DNA of 35,789 nucleotides from Akkermansiaceae bacterium (GTDB taxonomy: Bacteria > Verrucomicrobiota > Verrucomicrobiia > Verrucomicrobiales > Akkermansiaceae): NCBI GenBank assembly GCA_903888515.1, contig CAISTY010000160.1, positions 1 through 35,789 on the forward strand, read 5' to 3'. Positions 24,686-34,083 of this stretch are shown here, in pieces; the stretch's first letter is position 1, and each line of letters begins with the position of its first letter. The translations under genes were made by a program, and so were the position numbers. The notes beneath the pieces were generated by a model, which ran no database searches, was not told the DNA's origin, and worked only from the letters and a program-made list of their open reading frames with translations.

Positions 24686-27600
24686 TCAGACTTCGGAGGG
24701 GGCAAGCCAACGGAATGACAGGAGGTTCAGGCGGCGGCCAAACGTCTTGTTCACCTTGGCTGCGGTGGACGGCTTGCCAGGGGTCTCGCAGGCATTCAAC
24801 GACGGACGGTCCACCGGGTCCACATATTCAGGGATGCGCTGCACCACGGCTTCCGCATAGGCGCGGGCGGTCACGCGCCCATTGGCATCATGAGCCTCAC
24901 CGCAAACGCGGATGACAAAGGTATCCGAGCGCACGGTGGCGGCAGGCTCCAGAATCCGCATCAGGTCACCTTGGGTGATCCATCCCGGAGCACCCGCCGC
25001 CGGATTGCCGGTTGCGGCCTCCGGCGTGGCGTAGTTATACAAGATCGGGTCACAGACATCCTGCGGGCGCACGTCCGTCACGCAACCGGCGAGCAGCGTT
25101 TTGTTCACCGCGGAGTTGTCGATGGCCGCCTGCAACGCACCCGTCCGGCTGAGTTCCGAATTCGAGCCGATGCGACGGTTCACGAATTCCGACATGGAGA
25201 GGAATGGCCCGCGCTTGCGGACTTCATCGACGATTTTCCGCGCCAATTCTTCGAGTTGTTCCGGAGTCAGTTCCCGATAGCCATTCCAGTCGTTGGTTTT
25301 CGTGTCGTCGATGTTGGCGGCATTGATCGCACTGCCGATCGCCCCGCCATTGACCAGGGACATGGGCATGATCGGGATCAGCGCACTCATTTTCTCGCTG
25401 AGTATGCCGCTTTTCGCCCACAGCGTTTGGATCATGTTGTGACTCATCGAGGCGAGCACCGCTTTCCATGCCTGGACATCCGTGGAGTTTACATTGAATG
25501 CCCCGCGGATCATCTGATACTCGGCGGCTGTCTGGTAGGCGGTCTCGGTGGCCTTGCCGCCGGCAAATAATTCGGATTTGGCAGTGGCCGGAGTCTTGCC
25601 TGCGGGCAGATACGGCTCAAAGGCCTGGCAGATCAGCGGCTGCGTGCCGTCCATGAAATCCGCGAAAACATTCTCCACCGACCGCGCCCCATAGGGCGCA
25701 AATGTCGAAAAATAAAACCTGTCATAGAGCGCGTGGTTGGCCAGCAGCGAGTGGTCTAACAAGGCGTATTTGGCGATCCCGTTTTGCTTGGCGCTGGCGG
25801 TGGACATGAGCGGGGAGGCATAGGAATTGGCCACCGGTTGGACAAAGCAGGGCAGCAACGCGCTGGTCAGGGCATTGGACCTGCGGAAATCCGCGATGGT
25901 TTGCAGCGGACCCGTCGGCAACTCCAGATAGCTGCCGGATTTGATGCCCCGTGCCACTTTGTTGCTGGTGAGCGCATAACCGCGGCTGGTGGTGTCCAGA
26001 TTGAGGATGTCCGCCACGTTGCCTAACAGCGGCTGCAAGTTCATCTCGTGCGAGAAACGGCCCGGCGGGTCGGATTTCATGTCCACCACGGTGGGGGTTC
26101 TTGCCGGGTTGTGATGCAGGAATGGCGGCCCGGCCAGGCGTCCGTCATGCTGCAGGTTCTGGCCATTGTTGATCTTGTCACGGGTGCCGTTGTCATAGAC
26201 CCCGCCATTGACGGTGCGGGCATAAACGGAAAACAGGGCAAACGACTGCGTATGAATGCAGTCCTTGACCGGTATATATATCGAATCATATAGATTCTTC
26301 GGTTCCAGGTAATTCGGAGAACTGTTGATGGCGGGGTAACGGTAGGTGGCGGGAAAGTTTTTGGCGAGAGATGCGGCATCATAGTTGAACTCCAATCCGC
26401 CGATTTCCTTGGTGTTGCCATTCACGGTGAGCCAGGCATTGACGGTCATTTTGTCCGTGCTGTTGTCAGTATTCTGTTGGACTTTGTATTCGATATAAAA
26501 TTGGTCGCCGTCCTTGAGTCCGAAAACCCCTGTCGCTCCACTTGCATCCGAGGTTGTGGCGGATGAGTCCTGCGGGGTGACCCAGTCAACGTCATAGGAG
26601 ACTTGATTGCCCATGAATCCCGGCTTGCATTTTGCGCGTGGTGAACTCGCATCCTGTTTTCCCGTGAGGCCGTCCCACCAGTCGAAAAAGACGGCTGCTC
26701 CCGCACCACCGTCACTTCCGAAGATGGCATCACTGTTGATATAGGGGCCGCAGACCAGGGTTTGTCCCGGTTTCATGGTGATGGGTGATGGCGTGGTAGT
26801 GTAAAAGTCGCTCCAATTTGAAATCCCAAGGCGGAATATTTTTTTCGAGGACAGATTGTGCACACAGTATAACCGGTCGAGCGACATGGCAACCGGCGCG
26901 CCATTGCCATCGATATTCTGGGACTTGCCGTTGGCATAAAAATTGAAAGCCATGGGAATGCCCTGGATGTCCACATCCAGTTGATCGAACTTCAAGCTCA
27001 CATTGTAGGGGTTGTGCAGGGTGATGATGGGTGCATATAACATGTGTCCCATGTAGGGCCCCACGCCATGCCACGGTCCGTGGGAATCCCGCACCACAAA
27101 GGAGAACAGGATTTCCACCTTGGCAAGGACCGGCACCGGGTAGTAGGTCTTGGGAGGAGTGAGTTGGGTCATGGCAACCGATTCAGGCGCCGCTTTGTAA
27201 TACATCGGCGAGGAGGTGTTCGTGCCGAACTCCTTGTAAATGTCGTAGTATCCTTTCAAAGTGGACCAGTAGGGGTCCGATTCCCCGGTGATCTTGTGCG
27301 TCGATTCATATAACTTCCGGTTGTAATACTCAGGGGGCAGGGCGGCGGACATCCCGAACACGGATGACAGGTCCTGTTTGAGACCGCCTTCACGGACATT
27401 GGTCGGCAGCCCCATCGAATACAAGGTGACATGATTGCGGAACCGGGCCATCTGCTTCTTCTCATCCAGCAAATCGCACTGGCTCAGGCTTGCCAGCTTT
27501 CCTTCAACCTCACGCGCCTTCTTGAAGTCCTCGGGTGATGCGTCGCTTGGCAGGAATGACAACGGGGTTCCGTCGGTGGTTTTCACCACGGTGGGGTCGG

Positions 27601-28255
27601 GACGGTGTCCGGCCAGGAGCGCGCGTTTCTGCCACAGGGCCTGGTTCTGCGTGGGATCCCGATAGACATTGATCCGGGCTTTCACCGATTCGTCCGACAC
27701 ATGCCAAGCGTAAGCCCCACGGACTTTCCCGTCGCTGGAGAGGGGCACCTTGCCCGCGACGACTTTGTCAGACGATGGAGATTTCCCCCCCAGCGCGGCA
27801 TCACCGACCAGTTCGATGGTTGCGCCGGACCATTTGGAGGCTCCGAAGTCCAAGGATGCGAGCGCTGCGGGATCGGCATTGGACACGAGCCAACAACGGA
27901 ATCTCCGCGCTTTCTCAGCGCTGTAATCCTGCGGTGCTTTCTCCGGGTTGAAATCCCAGGACTCCCAGACGCCGGCGGTGTTGGGCTTGGCGGGACTGGC
28001 TGTGAGAATCCCGGTAGTGGCGGTGATCGCCTTGTCGGGACCCAACGATTTCTGCAGGTCTCCGATCGCCAGCATCAAGGCCAGGCGTGCGTTGCTGCGC
28101 GCCGTGGCCATCGCTGCGGCTTGGGTCGTCGTACGCAAGGCGATCGTGGACAAGGTCAACAAACCCACCGCTATGACCGTCAACAGGATCATCAAACAGA
28201 GCGTGATCACCAAGGCGAATCCTCTGGCTTTGAAAAATCCAGATTGGTTTTTCAT
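24686..28255 (-). CDS. Verru_Chthon cassette protein A
   Basis: A 1189-residue protein with a pilin-like N terminus: a basic segment and Gly followed by a long hydrophobic helix (GFALVITLCLMILLTVIAVG, then LLTLSTIALRT), as in PilX/type II secretion minor pseudopilins. Next comes SNARLALMLAIGDLQKSLGPD, characteristic of the A protein of the four-gene Verru_Chthon cassettes described in Verrucomicrobium and Chthoniobacter. The very large C-terminal part is extracytoplasmic, without obvious repeats. The C-terminal region contains a helical segment, SMSEFVNRRIG. Cassette proteins B, C and D, which also carry prepilin-type leaders, are not next to it here. Upstream is a divergent intergenic region with a perfect palindrome. 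Confidence 0.85.
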   Translation of the reverse strand: MKNQSGFFKARGFALVITLCLMILLTVIAVGLLTLSTIALRTTTQAAAMATARSNARLALMLAIGDLQKSLGPDKAITATTGILTASPAKPNTAGVWESWDFNPEKAPQDYSAEKARRFRCWLVSNADPAALASLDFGASKWSGATIELVGDAALGGKSPSSDKVVAGKVPLSSDGKVRGAYAWHVSDESVKARINVYRDPTQNQALWQKRALLAGHRPDPTVVKTTDGTPLSFLPSDASPEDFKKAREVEGKLASLSQCDLLDEKKQMARFRNHVTLYSMGLPTNVREGGLKQDLSSVFGMSAALPPEYYNRKLYESTHKITGESDPYWSTLKGYYDIYKEFGTNTSSPMYYKAAPESVAMTQLTPPKTYYPVPVLAKVEILFSFVVRDSHGPWHGVGPYMGHMLYAPIITLHNPYNVSLKFDQLDVDIQGIPMAFNFYANGKSQNIDGNGAPVAMSLDRLYCVHNLSSKKIFRLGISNWSDFYTTTPSPITMKPGQTLVCGPYINSDAIFGSDGGAGAAVFFDWWDGLTGKQDASSPRAKCKPGFMGNQVSYDVDWVTPQDSSATTSDASGATGVFGLKDGDQFYIEYKVQQNTDNSTDKMTVNAWLTVNGNTKEIGGLEFNYDAASLAKNFPATYRYPAINSSPNYLEPKNLYDSIYIPVKDCIHTQSFALFSVYARTVNGGVYDNGTRDKINNGQNLQHDGRLAGPPFLHHNPARTPTVVDMKSDPPGRFSHEMNLQPLLGNVADILNLDTTSRGYALTSNKVARGIKSGSYLELPTGPLQTIADFRRSNALTSALLPCFVQPVANSYASPLMSTASAKQNGIAKYALLDHSLLANHALYDRFYFSTFAPYGARSVENVFADFMDGTQPLICQAFEPYLPAGKTPATAKSELFAGGKATETAYQTAAEYQMIRGAFNVNSTDVQAWKAVLASMSHNMIQTLWAKSGILSEKMSALIPIMPMSLVNGGAIGSAINAANIDDTKTNDWNGYRELTPEQLEELARKIVDEVRKRGPFLSMSEFVNRRIGSNSELSRTGALQAAIDNSAVNKTLLAGCVTDVRPQDVCDPILYNYATPEAATGNPAAGAPGWITQGDLMRILEPAATVRSDTFVIRVCGEAHDANGRVTARAYAEAVVQRIPEYVDPVDRPSLNACETPGKPSTAAKVNKTFGRRLNLLSFRWLAPSEV

Positions 28256-28293
28256 GTGTGAATCAAAAGTTCTCGGGCACGATACCCATGCGC

Positions 28294-28307
28294 TTTGTAA
28301 TTACAAA
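28294..28307. promoter_or_regulatory. 14-base perfect palindrome between divergent genes
   Basis: TTTGTAATTACAAA is a perfect inverted repeat in an AT-rich island, 39 bases upstream of the Verru_Chthon A start and 141 bases upstream of the DUF1549 gene start. On the minus strand it contains TTGTAA, placed 16 bases before TATCGT, which could be the -35 and -10 of the Verru_Chthon A promoter with a leader of about 17 bases. A repressor or activator dimer could bind here and control one or both genes. Confidence 0.4.
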
Positions 28308-28344
28308 TTAAAAAACTTTTCGACATGATGAAAGAACTGGAAGA

Positions 28345-28362
28345 AATCCGTAGAATCCGTAG
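28345..28362. repeat. Two tandem copies of a 9-base unit
   Basis: AATCCGTAG is present twice in direct succession. The unit lies in the leader region before the DUF1549 gene, in a frame that is open but not clearly coding. It is too short to assign a function. Confidence 0.35.
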
Positions 28363-28447
28363 GATCATCGGTGCGGGAATATGGGAAAAGTCCGGCTCGG
28401 GCCTGCTCCTCTTCCGCCCGGGTGCCCTTCCCGTCACTCCATCACGC

Positions 28448-30199
28448 ATGCAAATCGCGTATCTTATCCCAGTGTTTGCCGCTCTAATGGCCACCGGTAC
28501 CGCGCTCGGCACCGAGGCGGCGGCGTGTGTGTTCGAAAGTGCGGACACGCCGGTTCCCGTGCAGCCGATCGACCAGTTGGTGGCTGCCAACCTGACGCCG
28601 CTGGGCATTCAACCGGTCCTCTGCTCCGATGCGGTCTTTGTCCGGCGTGTCCATCTCGACGTGATCGGCACCTTGCCGACCGCCAAGGAGGCCAGGGATT
28701 TCATCCAGGATCCCGACCGCGCGAACAAACGCCGCATCCTGATCGACCGGTTGCTGGCACGCGACGAGTTCGCCGACTTCTGGGCGATGCGCTGGGGCGA
28801 TGTGTTGCGCATCAAGGCGGAGTTTCCCGTCAATCTCTGGCCGAATGCGGCACAGGCCTATCACCGCTGGGTGCGCGCCGCCATCGCTTCTAACAAACCA
28901 TACGACCGCTTCGCCCGCGAACTCCTTACCTCCAGCGGCAGCAACTTCCGCATCGGCCCGGTCAACTTTTACCGCGCCATCCAGAACCGCAAACCGGACG
29001 GCATTGCCGCAGCCGTGGCACTCACGTTTCTGGGGACAAGGACCGATACATGGCCGGCGGAACGCTTGAATGGCATGGCCGCGTTCTTCTCCCAGATCGG
29101 TTACAAACCAACCAACGAGTGGAAAGAAGAGCACGTGTTCTGGGATCCGTTAGGCACCAGCACCACGGCGAACAACACCGCGCCCGGCCGCGCCGCCATC
29201 GCACCACCCCCCCCCGCCCCCGCCCCGAACACCACCCCGAGCACCACGCCCGCTACCACACCTAACATACCTCCCATAACTCCCGCCGCCGCCCCGGATC
29301 GCCCGCGTTGCGCGATCTTCCCGGATGGTTCCAAGATCGAGCTGCCTCCGGACCGCGACCCGCGCGACGTTTTCGCCGCTTGGCTGATCACTCCTGACAA
29401 TCCTTGGTTCGCGCGCAATATCTCCAACCGCCTCTGGGCCTGGCTGTTAGGGCGCGGCATCATCCACGAACCGGATGACATCCGGCCTGACAACCCGCCA
29501 AGCAATCCGGCCTTGCTGACCTATCTTGAGCGCGAACTGGTCACCAACCGCTACGATCTGCAACACCTCTATCGGATCATCCTGAATTCCCGGACCTATC
29601 AGCATTCCCCGGTGCTTCGCGTGCCAACACCCGCGGCGGTGGCCAATTTCGCGAGCTACCCGTTGCGCCGCATGGACGCGGAGGTGTTGATCGATGCGCT
29701 CAACAAAATCACCGGCGCGACGGATCTCTACACCAGCGCCATTCCGGAGCCCTTCACCTACATTCCGGCAGACCAACCGGCGATCGCCCTGCCGGATGGC
29801 AGCATCACCAGCCCCTTCCTCGCCCTCTTCGGACGTTCGGCCCGCGCCACCGGCATGGTCAGCGAGCGCGATAACAAACCGATCCCCGCACAGTGGTTGT
29901 ATCTCCTCAATTCCAGCCACATCCAACGCAAAATGGAACAAAGCGCCAATCTCAAAACCATCATGGATCCGTCCCGCAAAGCACCCGCCATCATCGAGGA
30001 TCTATATCTAGCAATCATGTCGCGTTTCCCGACGCCGGAGGAGGTGGCAACCATCGGGGCCTATGGCCAGGTACAACCCGCCAAACCGGCAGCGGCAGCC
30101 AACCCCGCCAAGCCGGCCAGCGTGGTGAAACGCCGCGAAGACTGGCTCGACGTCGCCTGGGCATTGCTCAACAGCTCGGAGTTCCTATATCTTCATTAA
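28448..30199 (+). CDS. DUF1549/DUF1553 exported protein
   Basis: A 583-residue exported protein with a signal peptide (MQIAYLIPVFAALMATGTALG). The DUF1549 part (about 40-225) shows VFVRRVHLDVIGTLPTAKEA, DEFADFWAMRWGDVLRIK and the YDRFARELLTSSGSN motif. A Pro/Thr-rich linker at about 240-285 (PPPPAPAPNTTPSTTP) joins it to the DUF1553 part (about 300-583), with WFARNISNRLWAWLLGRGI, LLTYLERELV and YQHSPV. No CxxCH haem motif is present, unlike some larger relatives. In Planctomycetes and Verrucomicrobia these genes typically precede a DUF1501 gene, as here, and are thought to act on polysaccharides or at the cell surface; the activity is unknown. ATG 28448 starts the signal peptide; the frame is open back to 28325. 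Confidence 0.85.
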   Translation: MQIAYLIPVFAALMATGTALGTEAAACVFESADTPVPVQPIDQLVAANLTPLGIQPVLCSDAVFVRRVHLDVIGTLPTAKEARDFIQDPDRANKRRILIDRLLARDEFADFWAMRWGDVLRIKAEFPVNLWPNAAQAYHRWVRAAIASNKPYDRFARELLTSSGSNFRIGPVNFYRAIQNRKPDGIAAAVALTFLGTRTDTWPAERLNGMAAFFSQIGYKPTNEWKEEHVFWDPLGTSTTANNTAPGRAAIAPPPPAPAPNTTPSTTPATTPNIPPITPAAAPDRPRCAIFPDGSKIELPPDRDPRDVFAAWLITPDNPWFARNISNRLWAWLLGRGIIHEPDDIRPDNPPSNPALLTYLERELVTNRYDLQHLYRIILNSRTYQHSPVLRVPTPAAVANFASYPLRRMDAEVLIDALNKITGATDLYTSAIPEPFTYIPADQPAIALPDGSITSPFLALFGRSARATGMVSERDNKPIPAQWLYLLNSSHIQRKMEQSANLKTIMDPSRKAPAIIEDLYLAIMSRFPTPEEVATIGAYGQVQPAKPAAAANPAKPASVVKRREDWLDVAWALLNSSEFLYLH

Positions 30200-30266
30200 T
30201 CAGTGCCTTTGATCAGTGGTTCGTTTTCCCGTTTTTTAATTAACAACCCGTTGCCCTGACAAACCC

Positions 30267-31667
30267 ATGAAATCCAGGATCCATCCCACCCCCGCCACCC
30301 CGCCGGGCCTGAACTTGAATGCCGGCCACGCCATGAACCGGCGCGAGGCATTGCGACTCGGCCTGCTCGGCACGTCCGGATTATGTCTATCTAACATGGC
30401 GCTTGCCGCTGCCGACGGTCCTCCGGCGGTGCCGGGTGCCGCCACCCCGCCGATCCACGCCAGGGCCAAGTCGGTCATCCAGATATTCCTCTGGGGGGGG
30501 ATGTCGCACATCGACACATGGGATCCGAAGCCGGACGCCGGCAGTGACTATATGGGCGAGTTCCGCAAGGCGATCCCCACCAATGTGGACGGCATCCAAC
30601 TCGGCGAACTTTTCCCCAATCTGGCCAAACAGGCCGACAAGTATTCGCTCATTCGCAGCATGACCCACCGCAACAACGGTCATGAAACGGCGGCCTATCT
30701 GATGCAGACCGGCCACGCCCCCGGCGAGCGGCTGGCCTATCCGAGCGTCGGTGCCGTGTTCTCGCACTTCAAGAGCCCGGGCTACAAGGGCCTGATTCCT
30801 CCCTATGTGGTCCTAACACAACCACAGGGGCGGTTTTCCGAGGAGGGCTTTCTCGGGCCCAAGATGAAGCCATTCGCCACCGGCGGCGACCCCAACGCAG
30901 CCCGCTTCGAAGTCGAGGGCGTCGTCTCGCGCGGCATCCCCGACGCGCGCCAGCTCGCACGGCGCGAATTGTTAGTAAAAATGGATACGATGGGTGCCGC
31001 CATGGCCGCCAGCCCGCAACTGGCCGCCTCGGAGGAGGCCAAGAAACTGGCGTATGAGTTGATTCTGGGGCAGGGCCGTGATGTCTTCGACCTAACGAAA
31101 GAACAACCCGAACTGCGTGATCGTTACGGCCGCCACACATTCGGCCAGGATTGTCTCGCCGCCCGCCGCTTGGTGGAGGCCGGCGTTCCCTACATCGTCA
31201 TCAACTACCCCGGCGGCTGGGACACGCACAGCAATCATTTCAATACCATGCGCCGCCAGTGCCCGCAATTGGACCAGGGACTCGCCATGCTGCTGCAGGA
31301 CTTGCAGGATCACGGATTGTTAGAGACCACCATCGTCTGGTGCTGCGGCGAGTTCGGCCGCGGTCCCAAGGTCGATTGGCAACCGCCGTGGAATGGTGGC
31401 CGCAACCACTACGGCAACGTCTTCTCCGTGCTGGTCGCCGGTGGCGGGTTCAAGGGCGGCCACCTCGTCGGAGCGTCCGACAAGCGGGCCGAGGAAGTGC
31501 AGGACCGGCCGGTCTATCCGGTGGACCTGTTAGGGAGTATCTACGCGCTGAGCGGCATCGACACCAAAGCCAGGCTGCCCCACCCGATGGGCACCGAAGC
31601 ATTCGTCCTGCCCGCCGCTGTCGAAGGGGCGAAGTCCGGCGGGCTTCTAACAGAAATCATGTCATGA
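30267..31667 (+). CDS. DUF1501 (sulfatase-fold) protein with Tat-like leader
   Basis: A 466-residue DUF1501 protein. An MNRREALRLGLLG leader with twin Arg begins at residue 23, so export through the Tat pathway is likely. Typical family segments are IQIFLWGGMSHIDTWDPKP, the HETAAYLMQTGH region, YIVINYPGGWDTHSNHF and WCCGEFGRGPKVDW, then GRNHYGNVFSVLVAGGGFKGG. The fold is related to alkaline phosphatase/sulfatase superfamily enzymes, but no CxPxR motif is present. It follows the DUF1549/1553 gene by 67 bases and overlaps the PPC gene (ATGA at 31664-31667). The start could instead be ATG 30333, directly at the Tat motif. Confidence 0.88.
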   Translation: MKSRIHPTPATPPGLNLNAGHAMNRREALRLGLLGTSGLCLSNMALAAADGPPAVPGAATPPIHARAKSVIQIFLWGGMSHIDTWDPKPDAGSDYMGEFRKAIPTNVDGIQLGELFPNLAKQADKYSLIRSMTHRNNGHETAAYLMQTGHAPGERLAYPSVGAVFSHFKSPGYKGLIPPYVVLTQPQGRFSEEGFLGPKMKPFATGGDPNAARFEVEGVVSRGIPDARQLARRELLVKMDTMGAAMAASPQLAASEEAKKLAYELILGQGRDVFDLTKEQPELRDRYGRHTFGQDCLAARRLVEAGVPYIVINYPGGWDTHSNHFNTMRRQCPQLDQGLAMLLQDLQDHGLLETTIVWCCGEFGRGPKVDWQPPWNGGRNHYGNVFSVLVAGGGFKGGHLVGASDKRAEEVQDRPVYPVDLLGSIYALSGIDTKARLPHPMGTEAFVLPAAVEGAKSGGLLTEIMS

Positions 31668-33901
31668 ACCGGCATTTTAACATACTGGCAGCGCGCGTGT
31701 TGGGCGCGTCCCTGGCCATGGCCGCGGTGGCGCACGCGCAGAAGCGGCCATACATCGGCTATGTGTATCCCGCCGGCGGCCAGCAGGCTGCGACGTTTCA
31801 GATCAGGCTGGGCGGGCAGGATCTGGATGGCGTCAATGCGGTGCTCATCACCGGTCCGGGCATCACCGCCCGGGTCGTCGAGTATTACCGGCGACTGGGC
31901 AATCAGGAGGTGCAATTGCTCAACGAACAACTCAAGGAGTTGCAGCGCACGTCTAACGCCGCCCCGGCGATGGCTAACGAAAATCCGGCGATGGCGATGA
32001 TGGCGGCGGAACATGCGCCGGTGGCGGCGGGCAAGGACGAACCCGCACCGAACTTGATCGCGAAAATCGGAAAACGGACCCGCGAGGCAGTGCAAACTCC
32101 CGCGTGCGCATCGATCTCCAACCTCGTCTTGTTAGAGGTCGCCATCGCAGCCGATGCTCCGCCGGGCCGGCGGGAGCTGCGCTTGGTCACGCCGCGCGGG
32201 GTGTCGAACCCGTTGCCGTTTCATGTCGGCCAAGTGCCGGAATCCGCCCGCAAGCCAATGATCAGTGCCCGGCTCCAGGTGCTCGGCAAGGAAGCCGCCG
32301 CCCTCCAAAAGCGGCCGCCCGAGGAGGCCGAGGTGCGAATCACCCTGCCCTGCACGGTCAATGGCCAGATCGCTTCCGGCGAAGTCAACCGCTACCGCTT
32401 CCAGGCTAACAAAGGTCAGCGTTTGGTGATTGCCACCCAGGCGCGGCAGTTGATCCCGTATCTTGCCGACGCCGTCCCTGGTTGGTTTCAACCCGTGCTC
32501 GTGCTCTGCGACGCCAACGGGCGGGAACTGGCATACGCCGACGACTACCGTTTCAATCCCGACCCGGTGATTCTCTATCAAGTGCCGGCCGACGGTGAGT
32601 ATGTGTTTGCCATCCGCGACGGCATCTATCGGGGACGCGAGGATTTCGTCTATCGAATCACCGCCGGTGATCTGCCGTTCGTGACCAGCATCTTCCCCAT
32701 GGGCGGACCTGCGGGCGCGCCGCAGGCACCAAGCATGTCCGGGTGGGGGCTCGCCGACGCGAAATTGGCCCCCCCGTCCGCCGCCAGCCCCGGATTCATT
32801 TCACTCACCGCAAGCAAATCCGGCATCATCTCGAACCGCGTGCCGTTCGCACTGGACACGCTGCCGGAGGCATCCGACCGCGAACCTAACGACTCTGCGG
32901 CAGCCGCTCAAAAGGTCGCGCTCCCGGTCATCGTCAACGGACGCATTGACCACCCGGATGACTGGGATGTTTTCCAATTCACCGGCATGGCGAACGACCC
33001 GGTGGTCATCGAAGTGCAGGCACGTCGGCTCGATTCCCCGCTCGACTCGGTGGTCAAACTCACCGACGCGGCGGGCAAGGTTCTGGCTTTCAACGATGAT
33101 TGCGAGAATCTAACATCAGGAACCAACACCCATCACGCGGACTCCTACCTGATGACACAACTGCCCGCCGACGGGACGTACTTCGTCCACATCGGCGACA
33201 CCGCGCGCCACGCCGGCGAGGAATATGGCTACCGCCTGCGGATCAGTGCGCCGCGCCCCGACTTCGAACTGCGCGTCGTGCCCTCAAGTGTGAACATTCC
33301 GCTCAAATCCAGCGCCACTGTCAGCATCTACGCGGTGCGCAAGGACGGCTTCACCGGACCGATCCAACTTGCACTGCAAGATCCGCCTGCGGATTTCACC
33401 GCGGCACCGGTGGTCATCCCTGCAAACCAGACACTCGCAAAACTCACCATCAAAAGTGGCGCGACGCCGACGCCCACACCCGTCCGGCTTTCCATCACGG
33501 GCTCCGCCCCGCCGGGCACCCGGGAAACAGTTAGGGAGGCGGTGCCCGCCGAAGACCGGATGCAGGCATTCCTGTGGCGGCATCTGGTGCCCGCCAGCGA
33601 TCTGTTAGCCCTCGTCTTCGACCCGAAATACCAAGCGCCACCCAAACGTGTCCCGCCCGCGCGCCCGCCGCAACTCATGGGGCCGCCGGCGTCCGCCGCA
33701 ACCCCCACGCCCGTAGCGACGACTCCCACTCCCGGAACCAAGGATGCCCCCGCCGCCAATCCACCCGCCGCAGCCAAACCCAAGTTCACCCAACAACAAA
33801 TCGCCGGCCGACTCCGACAACTCAAACTCCTCTACGAAGAAGGCCTTCTAACCGATGCGTTCTACGACGCGAAAGTCACCGAATGCGAAGCCGCACAGTG
33901 A
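31664..33901 (+). CDS. Exported PPC-domain protein with SHOCT-like C-terminal tail
   Basis: A 745-residue protein with a signal peptide (about 1-25, ending AHAQKRP). An Ig-like segment begins IGYVYPAGGQQAATFQIRL. At least two bacterial pre-peptidase C-terminal-type beta-sandwiches follow; the clearer one (about 405-530) starts EPNDSAAAAQKV and contains IDHPDDWDVFQFTG and DSPLDSVVKLTDAAGKVLA. A Pro/Ala/Thr-rich linker precedes the last 40 residues, which read QQIAGRLRQLKLLYEEGLLT and match the SHOCT pattern, a short helical domain usually found at C termini. It is coupled to the DUF1501 gene by a 4-base overlap and completes the usual triad. It probably binds a surface polymer; no catalytic residues were recognised. 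Confidence 0.85.
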   Translation: MNRHFNILAARVLGASLAMAAVAHAQKRPYIGYVYPAGGQQAATFQIRLGGQDLDGVNAVLITGPGITARVVEYYRRLGNQEVQLLNEQLKELQRTSNAAPAMANENPAMAMMAAEHAPVAAGKDEPAPNLIAKIGKRTREAVQTPACASISNLVLLEVAIAADAPPGRRELRLVTPRGVSNPLPFHVGQVPESARKPMISARLQVLGKEAAALQKRPPEEAEVRITLPCTVNGQIASGEVNRYRFQANKGQRLVIATQARQLIPYLADAVPGWFQPVLVLCDANGRELAYADDYRFNPDPVILYQVPADGEYVFAIRDGIYRGREDFVYRITAGDLPFVTSIFPMGGPAGAPQAPSMSGWGLADAKLAPPSAASPGFISLTASKSGIISNRVPFALDTLPEASDREPNDSAAAAQKVALPVIVNGRIDHPDDWDVFQFTGMANDPVVIEVQARRLDSPLDSVVKLTDAAGKVLAFNDDCENLTSGTNTHHADSYLMTQLPADGTYFVHIGDTARHAGEEYGYRLRISAPRPDFELRVVPSSVNIPLKSSATVSIYAVRKDGFTGPIQLALQDPPADFTAAPVVIPANQTLAKLTIKSGATPTPTPVRLSITGSAPPGTRETVREAVPAEDRMQAFLWRHLVPASDLLALVFDPKYQAPPKRVPPARPPQLMGPPASAATPTPVATTPTPGTKDAPAANPPAAAKPKFTQQQIAGRLRQLKLLYEEGLLTDAFYDAKVTECEAAQ

Positions 33902-34026
33902 ACGGCTGCCGCGCGGGCAACAGAGGGGCATACGACGCAGGCGCGGACGCCACATCAATATATAACTTTGCTTGGAAACCTCAGCTTCATCTTTTCCGGT
34001 CCAGCGTCTAACCATGCCTCGGTCTT

Positions 34027-34083
34027 GTTCAACCATGGGTGCAGTCAAAGCCTCCGCTTCGCTGCACCTTTTATTGTTCGGGC
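34027..34083 (-). other. attC-like recombination site at the end of the mazEF cassette; also looks like a terminator on the plus strand
   Basis: Read on the minus strand, this 57-base element has a first core box GCCCGAAC (34083-34076), then a stem GGTGCAG ... CTGCACC around an inner AAGC/GCTT stem, and a second core box GTTGAAC (34033-34027). Fifty-seven bases is the classic minimum length of integron attC sites, and AAC ... GTT boxes are their conserved bases. The two boxes are not complementary to each other, but GCCCGAAC is the exact complement of the box on the other side of mazEF (34735-34742), as expected for a cassette. The spacers are unequal (7 and 4). On the plus strand the hairpin is followed by TTTTATT and could end transcription of the PPC operon. 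Confidence 0.45.

Noticed and set aside
26285..26299. Inverted repeat GAATC-ATATA-GATTC inside the Verru_Chthon A gene
   Set aside because: It lies in the middle of a coding region in an AT-richer patch and is short; chance is sufficient to explain it.
34006..34012. GTTAGAC box (minus strand) as the end of the attC-like site after mazF
   Set aside because: It fits GTTRRRY perfectly, but the arms next to it do not pair with the arms next to GCCCGAAC. GTTGAAC at 34027-34033 gives a better hairpin, so this box is only an alternative.
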